From: HKCCE3408 sp039191215 | GTDB lineage: Bacteria > Pseudomonadota > Alphaproteobacteria > Rhodobacterales > Rhodobacteraceae | Direction of reading: 5' to 3' | DNA length: 64,000 nucleotides | Assembly: GCA_039191215.1 (NCBI GenBank) | Contig: JBCCXT010000002.1 | Span: 67,651-131,650 of the forward strand | Part shown: positions 52,737 to 61,021 of the stretch, in pieces | Layout of the letters: each line of letters starts with the position of its first letter | How positions within the stretch are numbered: position 1 is the first letter of the stretch | Notes under the pieces: generated by a model | Database searches by the model: none | Seen by the model: the letters and a program-made list of their open reading frames with translations, nothing else | Told to the model about the DNA's origin: nothing | Program-made: the position numbers and the translations under genes

Positions 52737-53717
52737 CTAGGCGCCCGCCGCTTGTGCGCCGCGTTCACGGTAAGGCGTGGTGTTGTAATGCGCACGATAG
52801 CATTTTGAGAAATGTGATGGCGAGGTGAAGCCGCAAGCAAGGGCCACGTTGATCACGCTCATATCAGTCTGCATCAGCAGATTGCGCGCTTTGGCAAGGC
52901 GCAGTTCCATGTAATAGCGTTTTGGGCTTCGGTTCACATAGCGCCGAAAGAGCCGCTCAAGCTGCCGCGTCGACATGCCGACCTGGCTGGCCAGGATGGC
53001 CGGGCTGATCGGTTCCTCGATATTGGATTCCATCATCCGAATGACCTGGCTGAGCTTCGGATGCCGCACGCCGATCCGGGTTGGGATCGACAGGCGCTGC
53101 GTGTCCTGGTCGGTGCGGATTGAGGTGTAGATTAGCTGGTCGGCGACTTGAGTTGCCAATTCTTCGCTATGATCGCCTGCGATGAGTTTCAGCATCAGAT
53201 CAATGGAGGACGTGCCACCGGCGGTGGTCATGCGATTGCCGTCGATCACAAAAACCGACTTGGTCAGCTCCACCTCGTCAAATTCCTCTAAAAAACTGTC
53301 CTGGTTTTCCCAGTGGATGGTGGCTTTCTTGCCGTCGAGAAGACCGGCTTTGGCCAGCGTATACGCCGCCGTGCAAAGCCCGCCGACGATCGGGCCCTTG
53401 CGCGCCTCGCGCCGCAGCCAGGCGATCAGTCGTTTGGTTGTCGACTGGGAGACATTGATGCCACCGCAGACCATGATCGTCTCTTCGCGCCCGATCTCGT
53501 CCAAATCGCCCGAGACCGGCACGGCGATCCCTGCCGAAGACGTGACGTCCGCGCCGCCTTCACCGATCAGCCGCCACTTGTAAAGCGGTTTGCCGGACAC
53601 GCGATTGGCAATCCGCAACGCCTCAACGGCGCAAGAAAACGACAGTAACGTAAATTCGTCGAGTAACACAAAGGCTAGCCGGCGAGAGCCGTAACTGGCT
53701 GTGTCGAGCGTCACCAT
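52737..53717 (-). CDS. GlxA-type AraC-family regulator (DJ-1/PfpI domain plus HTH)
   Basis: 326 residues. The N-terminal DJ-1/PfpI-like domain (about 14-185) includes FVLLDEFTLLSFSCAVEALR and GGLCTAAYTLAKAGLLDGKK, and the C-terminal AraC helix-turn-helix pair spans about 225-320 (SPAILASQVGMSTRQLERLF, then VINVALACGFTSPSHFSKCY). Relatives such as GbdR, CdhR and ArgR regulate betaine, carnitine or arginine catabolism. No such catabolic genes are adjacent. The ATG at 53717 has GGAAGG three bases upstream. Confidence 0.9.
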   Translation of the reverse strand: MVTLDTASYGSRRLAFVLLDEFTLLSFSCAVEALRIANRVSGKPLYKWRLIGEGGADVTSSAGIAVPVSGDLDEIGREETIMVCGGINVSQSTTKRLIAWLRREARKGPIVGGLCTAAYTLAKAGLLDGKKATIHWENQDSFLEEFDEVELTKSVFVIDGNRMTTAGGTSSIDLMLKLIAGDHSEELATQVADQLIYTSIRTDQDTQRLSIPTRIGVRHPKLSQVIRMMESNIEEPISPAILASQVGMSTRQLERLFRRYVNRSPKRYYMELRLAKARNLLMQTDMSVINVALACGFTSPSHFSKCYRAHYNTTPYRERGAQAAGA

Positions 53718-53857
53718 TGTCCTTCCTCTGCCTTCCCACGGCTGGTGATCCGAAGCAGAAGCACCATTTTTTTGCAAACTCAAGCCGCAGATTGGCATGG
53801 TAACCGTTAAGCGAGCCTTTTATAGAGGCACCGGTTTGATGGAAGGAGGGTCCAGAC

Positions 53858-55228
53858 ATGACCGGTGCATGGACGAAGTCGACCTGGCGCGCTTTGCCGC
53901 GCGTGCAGATGCCGGATTACCCCGATGCGGCCGCCTTGGCCAGTGTCGAGACGCAATTGTCGGCCTATCCGCCGCTGGTCTTTGCCGGCGAAGCGCGGCG
54001 CCTGAAAGCGGAACTGGCCGATGTTGCGGCGGGGCGGCGATTCTTGCTGCAAGGCGGCGATTGCGCCGAGAGCTTTTCGGAGTTTTCCGCCGACGGGATC
54101 CGCGACACGTTCAAGGTCATGCTTCAGATGGCGATGGTGCTGACCTATGGCGCCAAGGTGCCGGTCGTGAAAGTAGGCCGCATGGCCGGGCAATTTGCCA
54201 AGCCACGCAGTGCGCCCACCGAAGTCAAAGACGGCGTCGAGCTGCCCAGCTATCGCGGCGATATCATCAATGAGTTGGGTTTCACGCCAGCCGCGCGCAA
54301 CCCCGATCCCGGTCGGATGTTGCAGGCCTATACCCAGGCCTCGGCGACGCTGAACCTGTTGCGCGCGTTCTCAACGGGTGGTTTTGCCGACATCCACCGG
54401 GTCCATGCCTGGACGCTGGGCTTCGCCGAAGGCTCGGGGACGGAGCGGTATAAGAATATGGCGGGCCGCATCCAGGATGCGCTCGACTTCATGACCGCCG
54501 CGGGTCTGACGGCGGAAGCCAATCATCAGCTTGAGACGGTTGATATCTACACCAGCCACGAGGCGCTGCTTTTGGAATACGAAGAGGCGCTGTGCCGAAT
54601 CGATTCAACCTCCGGCAAGTGGCTGGCGGGGTCTGGTCACATGATTTGGATCGGCGACCGGACGCGGGAGCCGGGTGGCGCGCATGTCGAATTTGCCCGC
54701 GGTGTGCAGAACCCGGTCGGGTTGAAATGCGGCCCCTCGATGGAGCCTGACGATCTCAAACGGTTGATGGCGGCGCTCAACCCCGAAAATGAACCGGGCC
54801 GGCTGACGCTGATCACTCGGTTTGGAGCAGGCCAGGTTGATGCGCATCTGCCGAAGCTGGTCGAGACGGTGATAAGTGAGGGCGCACATGTCGCCTGGGT
54901 CTGCGACCCGATGCACGGCAACACGATCAAATCCAATACCGGCTATAAGACGCGGCCGTTCAACCGGGTGCTCGAAGAAGTGCAGCAATTTTTTGCTGTA
55001 CACCGCGCGATGGGGACGGTTCCGGGCGGGGTCCATTTTGAGATGACGGGCCGCGATGTCACCGAATGCACCGGGGGGGTGCGCGCGGTGACGGAGGAAG
55101 ATCTGAGCTCGCGCTATCACACGGCCTGCGATCCGCGGCTGAATGCCAGTCAATCGCTGGAATTGGCATTTTTGGTGGCAGAAGAATTGTCGGCGGTGCG
55201 TGAGGCCCACCAGGCGGCGGCGGGCTGA
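53858..55228 (+). CDS. Class II 3-deoxy-7-phosphoheptulonate (DAHP) synthase
   Basis: First step of the shikimate pathway. The 456-residue plant/bacterial class II enzyme shows RFLLQGGDCAESFSEFSADG, KVGRMAGQFAKPRS, GDIINELGFT, NPVGLKCGPSMEPDDL, DPMHGNTIKSNTGYKTR, GGVHFEMTGRDVTECTGG and a metal-binding Cys in the early block. It supplies AroB (15408-16523). It begins after GGAGGGTCCAGAC and ends overlapping the acetyltransferase frame. Confidence 0.96.
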   Translation: MTGAWTKSTWRALPRVQMPDYPDAAALASVETQLSAYPPLVFAGEARRLKAELADVAAGRRFLLQGGDCAESFSEFSADGIRDTFKVMLQMAMVLTYGAKVPVVKVGRMAGQFAKPRSAPTEVKDGVELPSYRGDIINELGFTPAARNPDPGRMLQAYTQASATLNLLRAFSTGGFADIHRVHAWTLGFAEGSGTERYKNMAGRIQDALDFMTAAGLTAEANHQLETVDIYTSHEALLLEYEEALCRIDSTSGKWLAGSGHMIWIGDRTREPGGAHVEFARGVQNPVGLKCGPSMEPDDLKRLMAALNPENEPGRLTLITRFGAGQVDAHLPKLVETVISEGAHVAWVCDPMHGNTIKSNTGYKTRPFNRVLEEVQQFFAVHRAMGTVPGGVHFEMTGRDVTECTGGVRAVTEEDLSSRYHTACDPRLNASQSLELAFLVAEELSAVREAHQAAAG

Positions 55229-55710
55229 GCGGCAGCTACACGTTTCGGCCAGTCCTATGGGCCGACCGGCCGCTTTTAGCGGGCTGGTTGGCCGCCCCTG
55301 AAGTGCAGCAATGGTGGGACGGCGCGGTTGAGCCGTTTGATGCCGAAAGCTTCGCCGATAGCCGCGTGGCGCGCTGGATTGTGAGCCACGAAGCGCGCCC
55401 CTTCGGCTATATCCAGGACTATGACCCGCAGGGCTGGGACGGCCATCCTTTTGCGCATCTGCCGCTGGGCAGCCGCGGGATCGACCAATTTATCGGGCCG
55501 GATGTGATGCGCGGCCAGGGCCATGGCCAAGGCTTCATTTCTGCGCATATGGACCGGCTGTTTTCGGAAGGTGCCCCGGTGATTGCCACCGATCCGCATC
55601 CCGGTAATGCTCGTGCGATCCATGTCTATGAAAGCGTTGGGTTTTCCATAGAAGGTCCGGCGCGGATGACACAATGGGGCCTGATCCTGCCGATGACAGC
55701 GCACAGATAA
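55225..55710 (+). CDS. GNAT acetyltransferase (AAC(6')-like), start codon uncertain
   Basis: The GNAT-like domain reads YTFRPVLWADRPLLAGWLA, EVQQWWDGAVEPF, GSRGIDQFIGPDVMRGQGHG (acetyl-CoA loop) and NARAIHVYESVGF. The first strand begins upstream of any ATG, GTG or TTG: the only codon covering the whole domain after the preceding in-frame stop is a CTG at 55225 that overlaps the DAHP-synthase stop as CTGA. A TTG at 55288 would lose the first 21 residues, including the first strand. Either a rare CTG start, a truncated start, or an indel is involved. Resistance-type AAC(6') function is not implied. Confidence 0.7.
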   Translation: MSGSYTFRPVLWADRPLLAGWLAAPEVQQWWDGAVEPFDAESFADSRVARWIVSHEARPFGYIQDYDPQGWDGHPFAHLPLGSRGIDQFIGPDVMRGQGHGQGFISAHMDRLFSEGAPVIATDPHPGNARAIHVYESVGFSIEGPARMTQWGLILPMTAHR

Positions 55711-55718
55711 GACCCAGC

Positions 55719-55756
55719 AATCGAGCGGCCGCGCGTACCGCGCGAAGTCTATTTTT
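55719..55756. repeat. Dispersed 3'-end repeat, copy B
   Basis: It follows the acetyltransferase stop by eight bases. It shares GCCGCGCGTACCGCGCGAAG then tct with copies A and C and continues into ATTTTT, so here it could act as a terminator on the plus strand. Confidence 0.55.
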
Positions 55757-55996
55757 AGGTTATTGCAACCGCAACACTTGCCATCAGCTTTTGCCGCTTG
55801 GTAGGACACGCAGCCGCTGCGGCGCGGCGCTGCGCCGGGATGGGATCGCGTGCGGGGTTTGGAAGAACGCCATGTCCCGGCCCATGCCCGCCGGCTGCGA
55901 AGAGCGGCGGCCTTTCAGGACCGGCACGCCTGGCTTAAGCGGCGCCAACGCGAAGCCGCGCGTGCTGCTCGAGGTCCAGGGTTTAGGTTGTCGCAA
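55754..55996 (-). pseudogene. Duplicated 3' fragment of the neighbouring PAS gene
   Basis: The minus strand of 55784-55972 encodes TRGFALAPLKPGVPVLKGRR, then QPAGMGRDMAFFQTPHAIP and LRVLPSGKS before a stop. This is a clear copy of the C-terminus of the PAS protein encoded at 56012-56701 (TRGFALTPLEAGMPVLESRR, QPAGMGEDMAFFHAPHTIP, LRVLQGGKS). The two stops are 228 bases apart, and the flank tttaggtt also recurs at 55754 and 55982. There is no start codon with support, so this is a gene fragment. Confidence 0.8.
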
Positions 55997-56011
55997 GCGC
56001 CGGCAATAAAC

Positions 56012-56701
56012 TCAGCTTTTGCCGCCTTGCAGGACACGCAGTTTTGGCGGCTCGGCGCTGCGCCGGGGTGGGATCGTGTGAGGCGCATGGAAGAACGCCA
56101 TGTCTTCGCCCATGCCCGCCGGTTGCAGCGAGCGGCGGCTTTCGAGGACGGGCATACCTGCCTCAAGCGGTGTCAGTGCGAAGCCGCGTGTCATGAAGCG
56201 CATCGGTGGGTTGATCACGCGGCTGTCGGTCACAAAGACACCAAGCGCGCGGTTGATCTCTGCGCCATTGGTCGAGAGCGGTAGCAGCGCCATACGGGCG
56301 CGCACTGGCGCCTCTTTGCCCTGGTCGGCCCGCAGATCAACTTCAAGCAAGGCCGGTTCGGCAAAGACACGCTCCACCTGATCCATGAAACGCTGTCTGT
56401 AGGGCACTTCGCACAAGGCGCGGACCGGCATTCCACGGGCCTCCATCCCCAGCACATCATTGAGATGCATGCCGGACAGGCGGAAACGCACAGAGCCGGG
56501 GCGGGTGCGGTCCAGGATGAACGAATAACTCAGCGCATTTTGGATCTCACGCGGGTCAATCTCTTCGCGCTGCGGCACAAGCCGGCCCGCGCGCAGACTA
56601 TCCCAGTACCGGGTGACGGAAGTGATGAGCGGATGGGCCATTGCGGCATCCTCAGAATTTAGCGCAATCACATTGCCTGAGTCAGGTCCCGTTTCAAACA
56701 T
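56012..56701 (-). CDS. PAS-domain protein (PAS_5 type)
   Basis: 229 residues. A PAS-like sensor domain (about 25-165) includes HPLITSVTRYWDSLRAGR, PREIQNALSYSFILDR, GSVRFRLSGMHLNDVLG and GMPVRALCEVPYRQRF; a Pro/Arg-rich tail follows. This matches the alphaproteobacterial PAS_5 family, whose partners are unknown. The ATG at 56701 has GGAG at seven bases; the frame runs to 56752. The last about 65 codons are duplicated immediately downstream. Confidence 0.85.
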   Translation of the reverse strand: MFETGPDSGNVIALNSEDAAMAHPLITSVTRYWDSLRAGRLVPQREEIDPREIQNALSYSFILDRTRPGSVRFRLSGMHLNDVLGMEARGMPVRALCEVPYRQRFMDQVERVFAEPALLEVDLRADQGKEAPVRARMALLPLSTNGAEINRALGVFVTDSRVINPPMRFMTRGFALTPLEAGMPVLESRRSLQPAGMGEDMAFFHAPHTIPPRRSAEPPKLRVLQGGKS

Positions 56702-56836
56702 CAGCACGCTCCACATCGTTACCGGCAAGAACCGCATATCGAAGCGCCACAACGGGTGCTTCCAAGTTAGCCGGGAAATCGTTACTCATATGTTAATACC
56801 TGAGATAAGAAAGAATTTAAGGGGACTTTTCGTCAA

Positions 56837-57721
56837 ATGGTTAACTCGATGACGGGCTTCGCTTCGGTCGAAGGCGCGGCTGACGGTGTGTCTTGGAGTT
56901 GGGACATCCGCAGTCTGAATGCCCGTGGATTTGACTTGCGCCTGCGGCTGCCTGAACGGGCGCAGGGTATCGAAACGGATATCCGCAAAAAACTGAGCGC
57001 GGCGGTCAAGCGCGGCTCAGTGCAGGTTGGTTTGCGGCTCAGGCACGATGCGGCGATCGGGTCGAATGCACCAAGCCCCGATCTTCTGGCCAATGCGGTC
57101 GCAGCGGTTGAAGCCGCCCGGCAGGCCCTTTCGTCCGCAGGGCTGCCGGCCGGCCCGGTCGACCCGGTCCGCTTGTTGGCTTTGCCAGCCCTGTCCAGCG
57201 AGCCGGAGCAAACCGACCTGCCGGTGGGCGCCGTTCTGGCCGATTTCGACCGCATGCTTGCGGCATTTCTGGCAATGCGCGCCGAAGAGGGCGCAGCGCT
57301 GGCACGCGTGATTGCCGGGCAAATCGATGAAATCGAAGAATTGTCGGGTCAGGCCAATCACCGGGCGGGTTTACGCGGCGCGAGCGCAGCGGAGCGCTAC
57401 ACCGCGCAAGTATCGGCGTTGGTGGCGGCAGCCGGCCAGGCGGTCGATGCTGAACGGTTGAGCCACGATCTGGCCGCGCTGACCGTGAAGGGCGACGTGA
57501 CCGAAGAGCTTGATCGGCTTGCCGCGCATATCGCTGCCGCACGAGCGCTCCTTTCCGGCGGCGGGCCGCTTGGGCGCAAGTTCGATTTCTTGACGCAGGA
57601 ATTCAACCGCGAAGCCAACACGCTTTGTGCGAAATCAGCCGATACGGGTCTGACACAAGCAGGCCTTGACCTGAAGGTGGTCATCGATCAGATGCGCGAG
57701 CAAGTGCAAAACGTGGAATGA
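56837..57721 (+). CDS. YicC/YloC-family endoribonuclease
   Basis: 294 residues. The family start MVNSMTGFASVEG is followed by WDIRSLNARGFDLRLRLPE and the conserved C-terminal DUF1732 part ending FDFLTQEFNREANTLCAKS and DLKVVIDQMREQVQNVE. YicC proteins are RNases that influence small-RNA turnover. It is the first gene of a coupled trio with gmk and a gamma-carbonic-anhydrase gene (ATGA overlaps at both joints). Confidence 0.93.
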   Translation: MVNSMTGFASVEGAADGVSWSWDIRSLNARGFDLRLRLPERAQGIETDIRKKLSAAVKRGSVQVGLRLRHDAAIGSNAPSPDLLANAVAAVEAARQALSSAGLPAGPVDPVRLLALPALSSEPEQTDLPVGAVLADFDRMLAAFLAMRAEEGAALARVIAGQIDEIEELSGQANHRAGLRGASAAERYTAQVSALVAAAGQAVDAERLSHDLAALTVKGDVTEELDRLAAHIAAARALLSGGGPLGRKFDFLTQEFNREANTLCAKSADTGLTQAGLDLKVVIDQMREQVQNVE

Positions 57722-58386
57722 GCGCGCCTATGCAAGGTCAAGCCTCTCGCCGAGGGTTGTTGATCATCCTGTCTTCCCCCTCCGGCGCGGGCAAGTCGAC
57801 CTTGGCCAAGCGCTTGATGGTCTGGGATCCCAGCCTGTCGTTTTCGGTCTCGGCGACAACCCGCGCGCCCAGGCCAGGCGAGATCGATGGCCGCCATTAC
57901 CATTTCCTCGATGAGGCGGCGTTTAAGTCGATGGTCGGGGCTGGCGCGATGCTCGAACATGCCCATGTGTTTGGCCATTTCTACGGCTCACCCATGGCAC
58001 CAGTGGCGGACGCCATCGAGGCCGGGCGCGACGTGCTTTTTGACATCGACTGGCAGGGCGCCCAGCAGATCCGCAACTCCGATTTGGGCAAACACACGCT
58101 GTCGATCTTCATTTTGCCGCCATCCATCGCGGAATTGCGGCGCAGGCTCGAGGCCCGCGGCCAGGACGCGGCCGATGTGATTGCCAAACGGATGCGCAAA
58201 TCCTGGGATGAGATCAGCCGTTGGGATGGCTACGATTATGTTTTGGTCAATGATGACTTGGATAGCACCGAGGAACGGCTGCGGACCATCGTGACGGCGG
58301 AGCGGTTGCGACGGGAACAGCAGCCTGATCTTGGCAACCATATACGCCAGCTGCAATCGGAGTTTGAAGGGGGCAATGCGGGATGA
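57718..58386 (+). CDS. gmk: Guanylate kinase
   Basis: Phosphorylates GMP to GDP. 222 residues with P-loop SSPSGAGKSTLAKRL, the GMP-binding SVSATTRAPRPGEIDGRHYHF, DIDWQGAQQIR and the C-terminal DYVLVNDDLDSTEERL. The ATG overlaps the yicC stop; an internal ATG four codons later is also possible. Confidence 0.96.
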   Translation: MSAPMQGQASRRGLLIILSSPSGAGKSTLAKRLMVWDPSLSFSVSATTRAPRPGEIDGRHYHFLDEAAFKSMVGAGAMLEHAHVFGHFYGSPMAPVADAIEAGRDVLFDIDWQGAQQIRNSDLGKHTLSIFILPPSIAELRRRLEARGQDAADVIAKRMRKSWDEISRWDGYDYVLVNDDLDSTEERLRTIVTAERLRREQQPDLGNHIRQLQSEFEGGNAG

Positions 58387-58907
58387 TCTACGCGCTTGAC
58401 GGGGTGGCACCAAAGATTGCGGCGGATGCATGGGTGGCGCCGGACGCAAATATCATCGGCAATGTGGTGATCGAGGCGGGTGCCAGCATCTGGTTCGGCG
58501 CCACACTTCGGGGCGACAATGAGCCGATTGTCGTTGGTCCCGGCTCCAACGTACAAGAGCTGGTTGTGATGCACACCGATCCCGGCTTTCCGCTTGTGAT
58601 CGGCGCGAATTGTACAATAGGTCACAAGGCTTTGCTGCATGGCTGCCGCGTCGCCGATGGCAGCCTCGTTGGCATGGCGGCAACAATTCTGAACGGGGCC
58701 CAGATTGGTGCCGGATGCCTGATCGGTGCAGCCGCCTTGGTCACTGAAGGCAAGGTGATTGATCCAGGCAGCTTGGTCATGGGAGCGCCCGGCAAAGTCG
58801 TCCGCGCGCTCGACGCCAATGCGCGGGCAGACCTCTTGGCGTCGGCTGAGCATTACCAGGCGCGCGCACGGCATTTCGCAACGACACTGACGCCCATTGA
58901 GACGTGA
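58383..58907 (+). CDS. Gamma-carbonic-anhydrase-like hexapeptide protein
   Basis: 174 residues of left-handed beta-helix. It has the zinc-ligand histidines in NVQELVVMHTDPGFPL and TIGHKALLHGCRV, the substrate-side GASIWFGATLRGD, and LVMGAPGKVVRAL at the end. This is the YrdA/PaaY/CaiE type; carbonic anhydrase activity is possible but often unproven. It is coupled to gmk by ATGA. A dispersed repeat starts within its stop codon. Confidence 0.9.
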   Translation: MIYALDGVAPKIAADAWVAPDANIIGNVVIEAGASIWFGATLRGDNEPIVVGPGSNVQELVVMHTDPGFPLVIGANCTIGHKALLHGCRVADGSLVGMAATILNGAQIGAGCLIGAAALVTEGKVIDPGSLVMGAPGKVVRALDANARADLLASAEHYQARARHFATTLTPIET

Positions 58908-58940
58908 TCCAATTGCCGCGCTGCCGCGCGAAGTCTAATT
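58903..58940. repeat. Dispersed 3'-end repeat, copy C
   Basis: It begins within the last codons of the gamma-carbonic-anhydrase-like gene. It shares cgtgatccaattgccgcg with copy A and CTGCCGCGCGAAG then tct with copies A and B, with one base missing in the middle relative to A. Confidence 0.6.
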
Positions 58941-59057
58941 CTGCGGCATGCGGCTTAGGCTCTGTCTCGCAACAATGGCAAACTCAACAGCGCCCAGAAC
59001 CGCTTGTGTGACGGCTGTAATCGAGCTGGAGCGCTTTGCGCGACCGCGCTGACGAGC

Positions 59058-59074
59058 CCTCCCCTGTGGGGAGG
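59058..59074. other. Perfect hairpin downstream of chpT
   Basis: CCTCCCC-tgt-GGGGAGG lies 33 bases beyond the chpT stop (minus strand). No U-tract follows on either side. It may protect or end the chpT transcript. Confidence 0.35.
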
Positions 59075-59106
59075 TGAGAAAGCGCGCCGACCGCCGCTGC
59101 GGCGCC

Positions 59107-59718
59107 TCAGGCCTCCACGGTGAGCGTCGTTTCGGTCGCATCAACGCGCACAACCCGGTCCTGCTTGAGCGCCTCTTGCGCGAAAAGCGCAAACTGCACT
59201 TCAGCCGGAGCAAGCGGTCGCATCGGCGTGACGCCTTTCAAGATCGACCATAAATCAGCGTCCATGGCGACGCGCTTGCCTTCCGCATGCAGCCTAAAGA
59301 CACTGTTGGCCTCGTTGATCGTGATGACGCCGCCGAGCTGCAGCGCGTGTTCGGCGCAGGCCAGCATCAACAGCCCAATTTTGGCATCCCCGCGCGGCAG
59401 CTCTGCCTCCGGCTCCCACACAACTTTCAGCCGCCCGCTATGGCCATACAATCCGTCGACAATTTCGATGATTTCGCGTCGAGCGATAAGATTATCCGTG
59501 CCCGTCTGGCCGAACGCGATGCGAAAAAATCGGATGCGGGCCTGGGCGTCACGCACGGCCTCTTCGATCAGCGACACTTCCGGCCCCGTTGAACCTGGCA
59601 TCATGGCCAAAAGTTCCACCCCGTTGCCGATCGCGCCAAGCGGGTTTATCAGATCATGGCAGAGCCGCGATCCTACCAAGGCGGTGATATCGTCAGCCAT
59701 CATCGGTTGGTCGTCCAT
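59107..59718 (-). CDS. chpT: Histidine phosphotransferase ChpT
   Basis: 203 residues. Phosphoacceptor His lies in SRLCHDLINPLGAIGNGVELL (split; His near residue 21), in a dimerising two-helix hairpin, followed by a degenerate HATPase-like domain without nucleotide-binding boxes. ChpT passes phosphate from CckA to the response regulators CtrA and CpdR, which in Rhodobacterales control motility, gene-transfer agents and related traits. It is divergent from a DUF3553 gene by 17 bases. Confidence 0.92.
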   Translation of the reverse strand: MDDQPMMADDITALVGSRLCHDLINPLGAIGNGVELLAMMPGSTGPEVSLIEEAVRDAQARIRFFRIAFGQTGTDNLIARREIIEIVDGLYGHSGRLKVVWEPEAELPRGDAKIGLLMLACAEHALQLGGVITINEANSVFRLHAEGKRVAMDADLWSILKGVTPMRPLAPAEVQFALFAQEALKQDRVVRVDATETTLTVEA

Positions 59719-59735
59719 TTCTTCAGGTCCCCATC

Positions 59736-59945
59736 ATGTCCCAAGACTGCCCACCAAAGCCGCCCCTTCTGGGCCTAAATGGCATGCTTGCGCCAGGTAT
59801 GTTCGTGCGCCATCCTACTGAGCCGGATTGGGGCTTGGGCCAGGTTCAATCTAATATCGATGGCCGTGTTACCGTTAATTTCGAACATCATGGCAAAGTT
59901 GTTATCAATGGTGCGCAAGTCGCCCTAGACCCAGAATGGGACTAG
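59736..59945 (+). CDS. DUF3553 protein
   Basis: 69 residues. The family core is LAPGMFVRHPTEPDWGLGQV, QSNIDGRVTVNFEHHGKVV and INGAQVALDPEWD. The function is unknown. The ATG at 59736 is used; an internal ATG at 59784 would give a product closer to the minimal family length. It is divergent from chpT, a linkage I recall from related genomes. Confidence 0.85.
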   Translation: MSQDCPPKPPLLGLNGMLAPGMFVRHPTEPDWGLGQVQSNIDGRVTVNFEHHGKVVINGAQVALDPEWD

Positions 59946-60148
59946 CCAGAAAAGCGTACCGAGCCATTGGTTAACAGTCTACTAATTGCACGCAACAAGG
60001 ACATCGCTTGCTCTGGCGAAGTGGCTTGGATCACCTGCGCGTCAATGATGCGTTTGCCGCGTGCAAACAGATTGCAACACGCCAACGGGCTGCCCGCAAG
60101 CCGCAGCAACGGGCCCATGACGAGGCGTCTTCTCCGTTGCAATGTCAT
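59942..60148 (-). CDS. Possible small protein between DUF3553 and PlsC genes (68 residues)
   Basis: A 68-residue frame starts MTLQRRRRLVMGPLLRLAGS and continues with FARGKRIIDAQVIQATSPEQ and AMSLLRAISRLLTNG. Its codon choice looks like that of nearby genes, and it overlaps the convergent DUF3553 gene by four bases. No strong ribosome-binding site and no known family were seen, so the call is weak. Confidence 0.35.
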   Translation of the reverse strand: MTLQRRRRLVMGPLLRLAGSPLACCNLFARGKRIIDAQVIQATSPEQAMSLLRAISRLLTNGSVRFSG

Positions 60149-60178
60149 GCCGATTGAGCGCCTGGACGGGGCCCGCCA

Positions 60179-61021
60179 TTGGTAACTTGGTTTTCCGACG
60201 ACACGCCGCGTGCGCCCGTATCCATTGGCTTTATTGGATGGCTTCGTGTGACATTGCGCGGCGGGTTTATCCTGGTAATTCTGCTGATCTCCTTTCCGTT
60301 GCTTTTGGCGCTGCGGCCGGTTGAGCGGTTCACTTTTGGGGTGCAGCGGCCATTCACACCCTGGATTACGCAAACTGTATGCGCGCTCTGCTGCGCGGCC
60401 TTGGGGCTGCGCAGACACGTATTCGGCAGGCCCACAAAAGCCGCAGCACTCTTCGCTTCCAATCACGTCAGTTGGCTTGACATCTTCGTGCTCAACGCAA
60501 ACCACCGCGTGACCTTTGTTGCCAAATCGGAAGTGCGCGCCTGGCGCGGGATCGGTTGGCTTGCACGCGGGACGGGCACGCTTTTTATCGACCGGCGCAA
60601 AGGTGCTGCTCGCGACCAGGCGCGGCAGATCGCGGCCCGCATAGGCCGGGGCGATGCATTGCTGATCTTCCCCGAGGGTACAAGCACGGATGGCTTGCGT
60701 GTTTTGCCTTTCAGATCAACGGTATTTGCGGCGCTCTTCATGCCGGGCATGCCGCCTGATCTTGTCGTCCAGCCGGTCACGTTAAGCTATCACGCACCAC
60801 CCGGTCGCGAGGCGCGGTTTTTCGGCTGGTGGGGCACGGCCAGCTTTCGCGAGAGCCTGCTCGAAGCTTTGGCCCAGGCGCCGCAAGGCTGGGTCGAGGT
60901 CACCTGGCACGACCCCTTGCCGTTGGCGGGACAAGATCGAAAATCGCTCGCCCGTCAGGCCGAAGAAGCCGTTCGCGCGGGTCTTACCTTATCGGGGCCG
61001 CCAGATCCGTCAGGGCCTTGA
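60179..61021 (+). CDS. 1-acylglycerol-3-phosphate acyltransferase (PlsC-type)
   Basis: Adds the second acyl chain to lysophosphatidate or a related lysolipid. 280 residues with a membrane helix (about 31-50), the catalytic NHVSWLD (HX4D), GTGTLFIDRRKG, FPEGTSTDG and LVVQPVTLSY. The start is a TTG at 60179, the first possible start after an in-frame stop at 60155; the N-terminal WFSDDTP region is family-like, so a shorter GTG start is unlikely. The 3' end overlaps the convergent ThiE-like gene by 38 bases. Confidence 0.88.
   Translation: MVTWFSDDTPRAPVSIGFIGWLRVTLRGGFILVILLISFPLLLALRPVERFTFGVQRPFTPWITQTVCALCCAALGLRRHVFGRPTKAAALFASNHVSWLDIFVLNANHRVTFVAKSEVRAWRGIGWLARGTGTLFIDRRKGAARDQARQIAARIGRGDALLIFPEGTSTDGLRVLPFRSTVFAALFMPGMPPDLVVQPVTLSYHAPPGREARFFGWWGTASFRESLLEALAQAPQGWVEVTWHDPLPLAGQDRKSLARQAEEAVRAGLTLSGPPDPSGP

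Noticed and set aside
58935..59213. Minus-strand 92-residue frame downstream of chpT
   Set aside because: Arg/Ser-rich translation overlapping chpT in another frame, with no start signal and no family.
59942..60505. Long 187-residue minus-strand frame
   Set aside because: Its N-terminal two thirds is antisense to plsC; only the last 68 codons could be a gene, and these are listed as a weak call.
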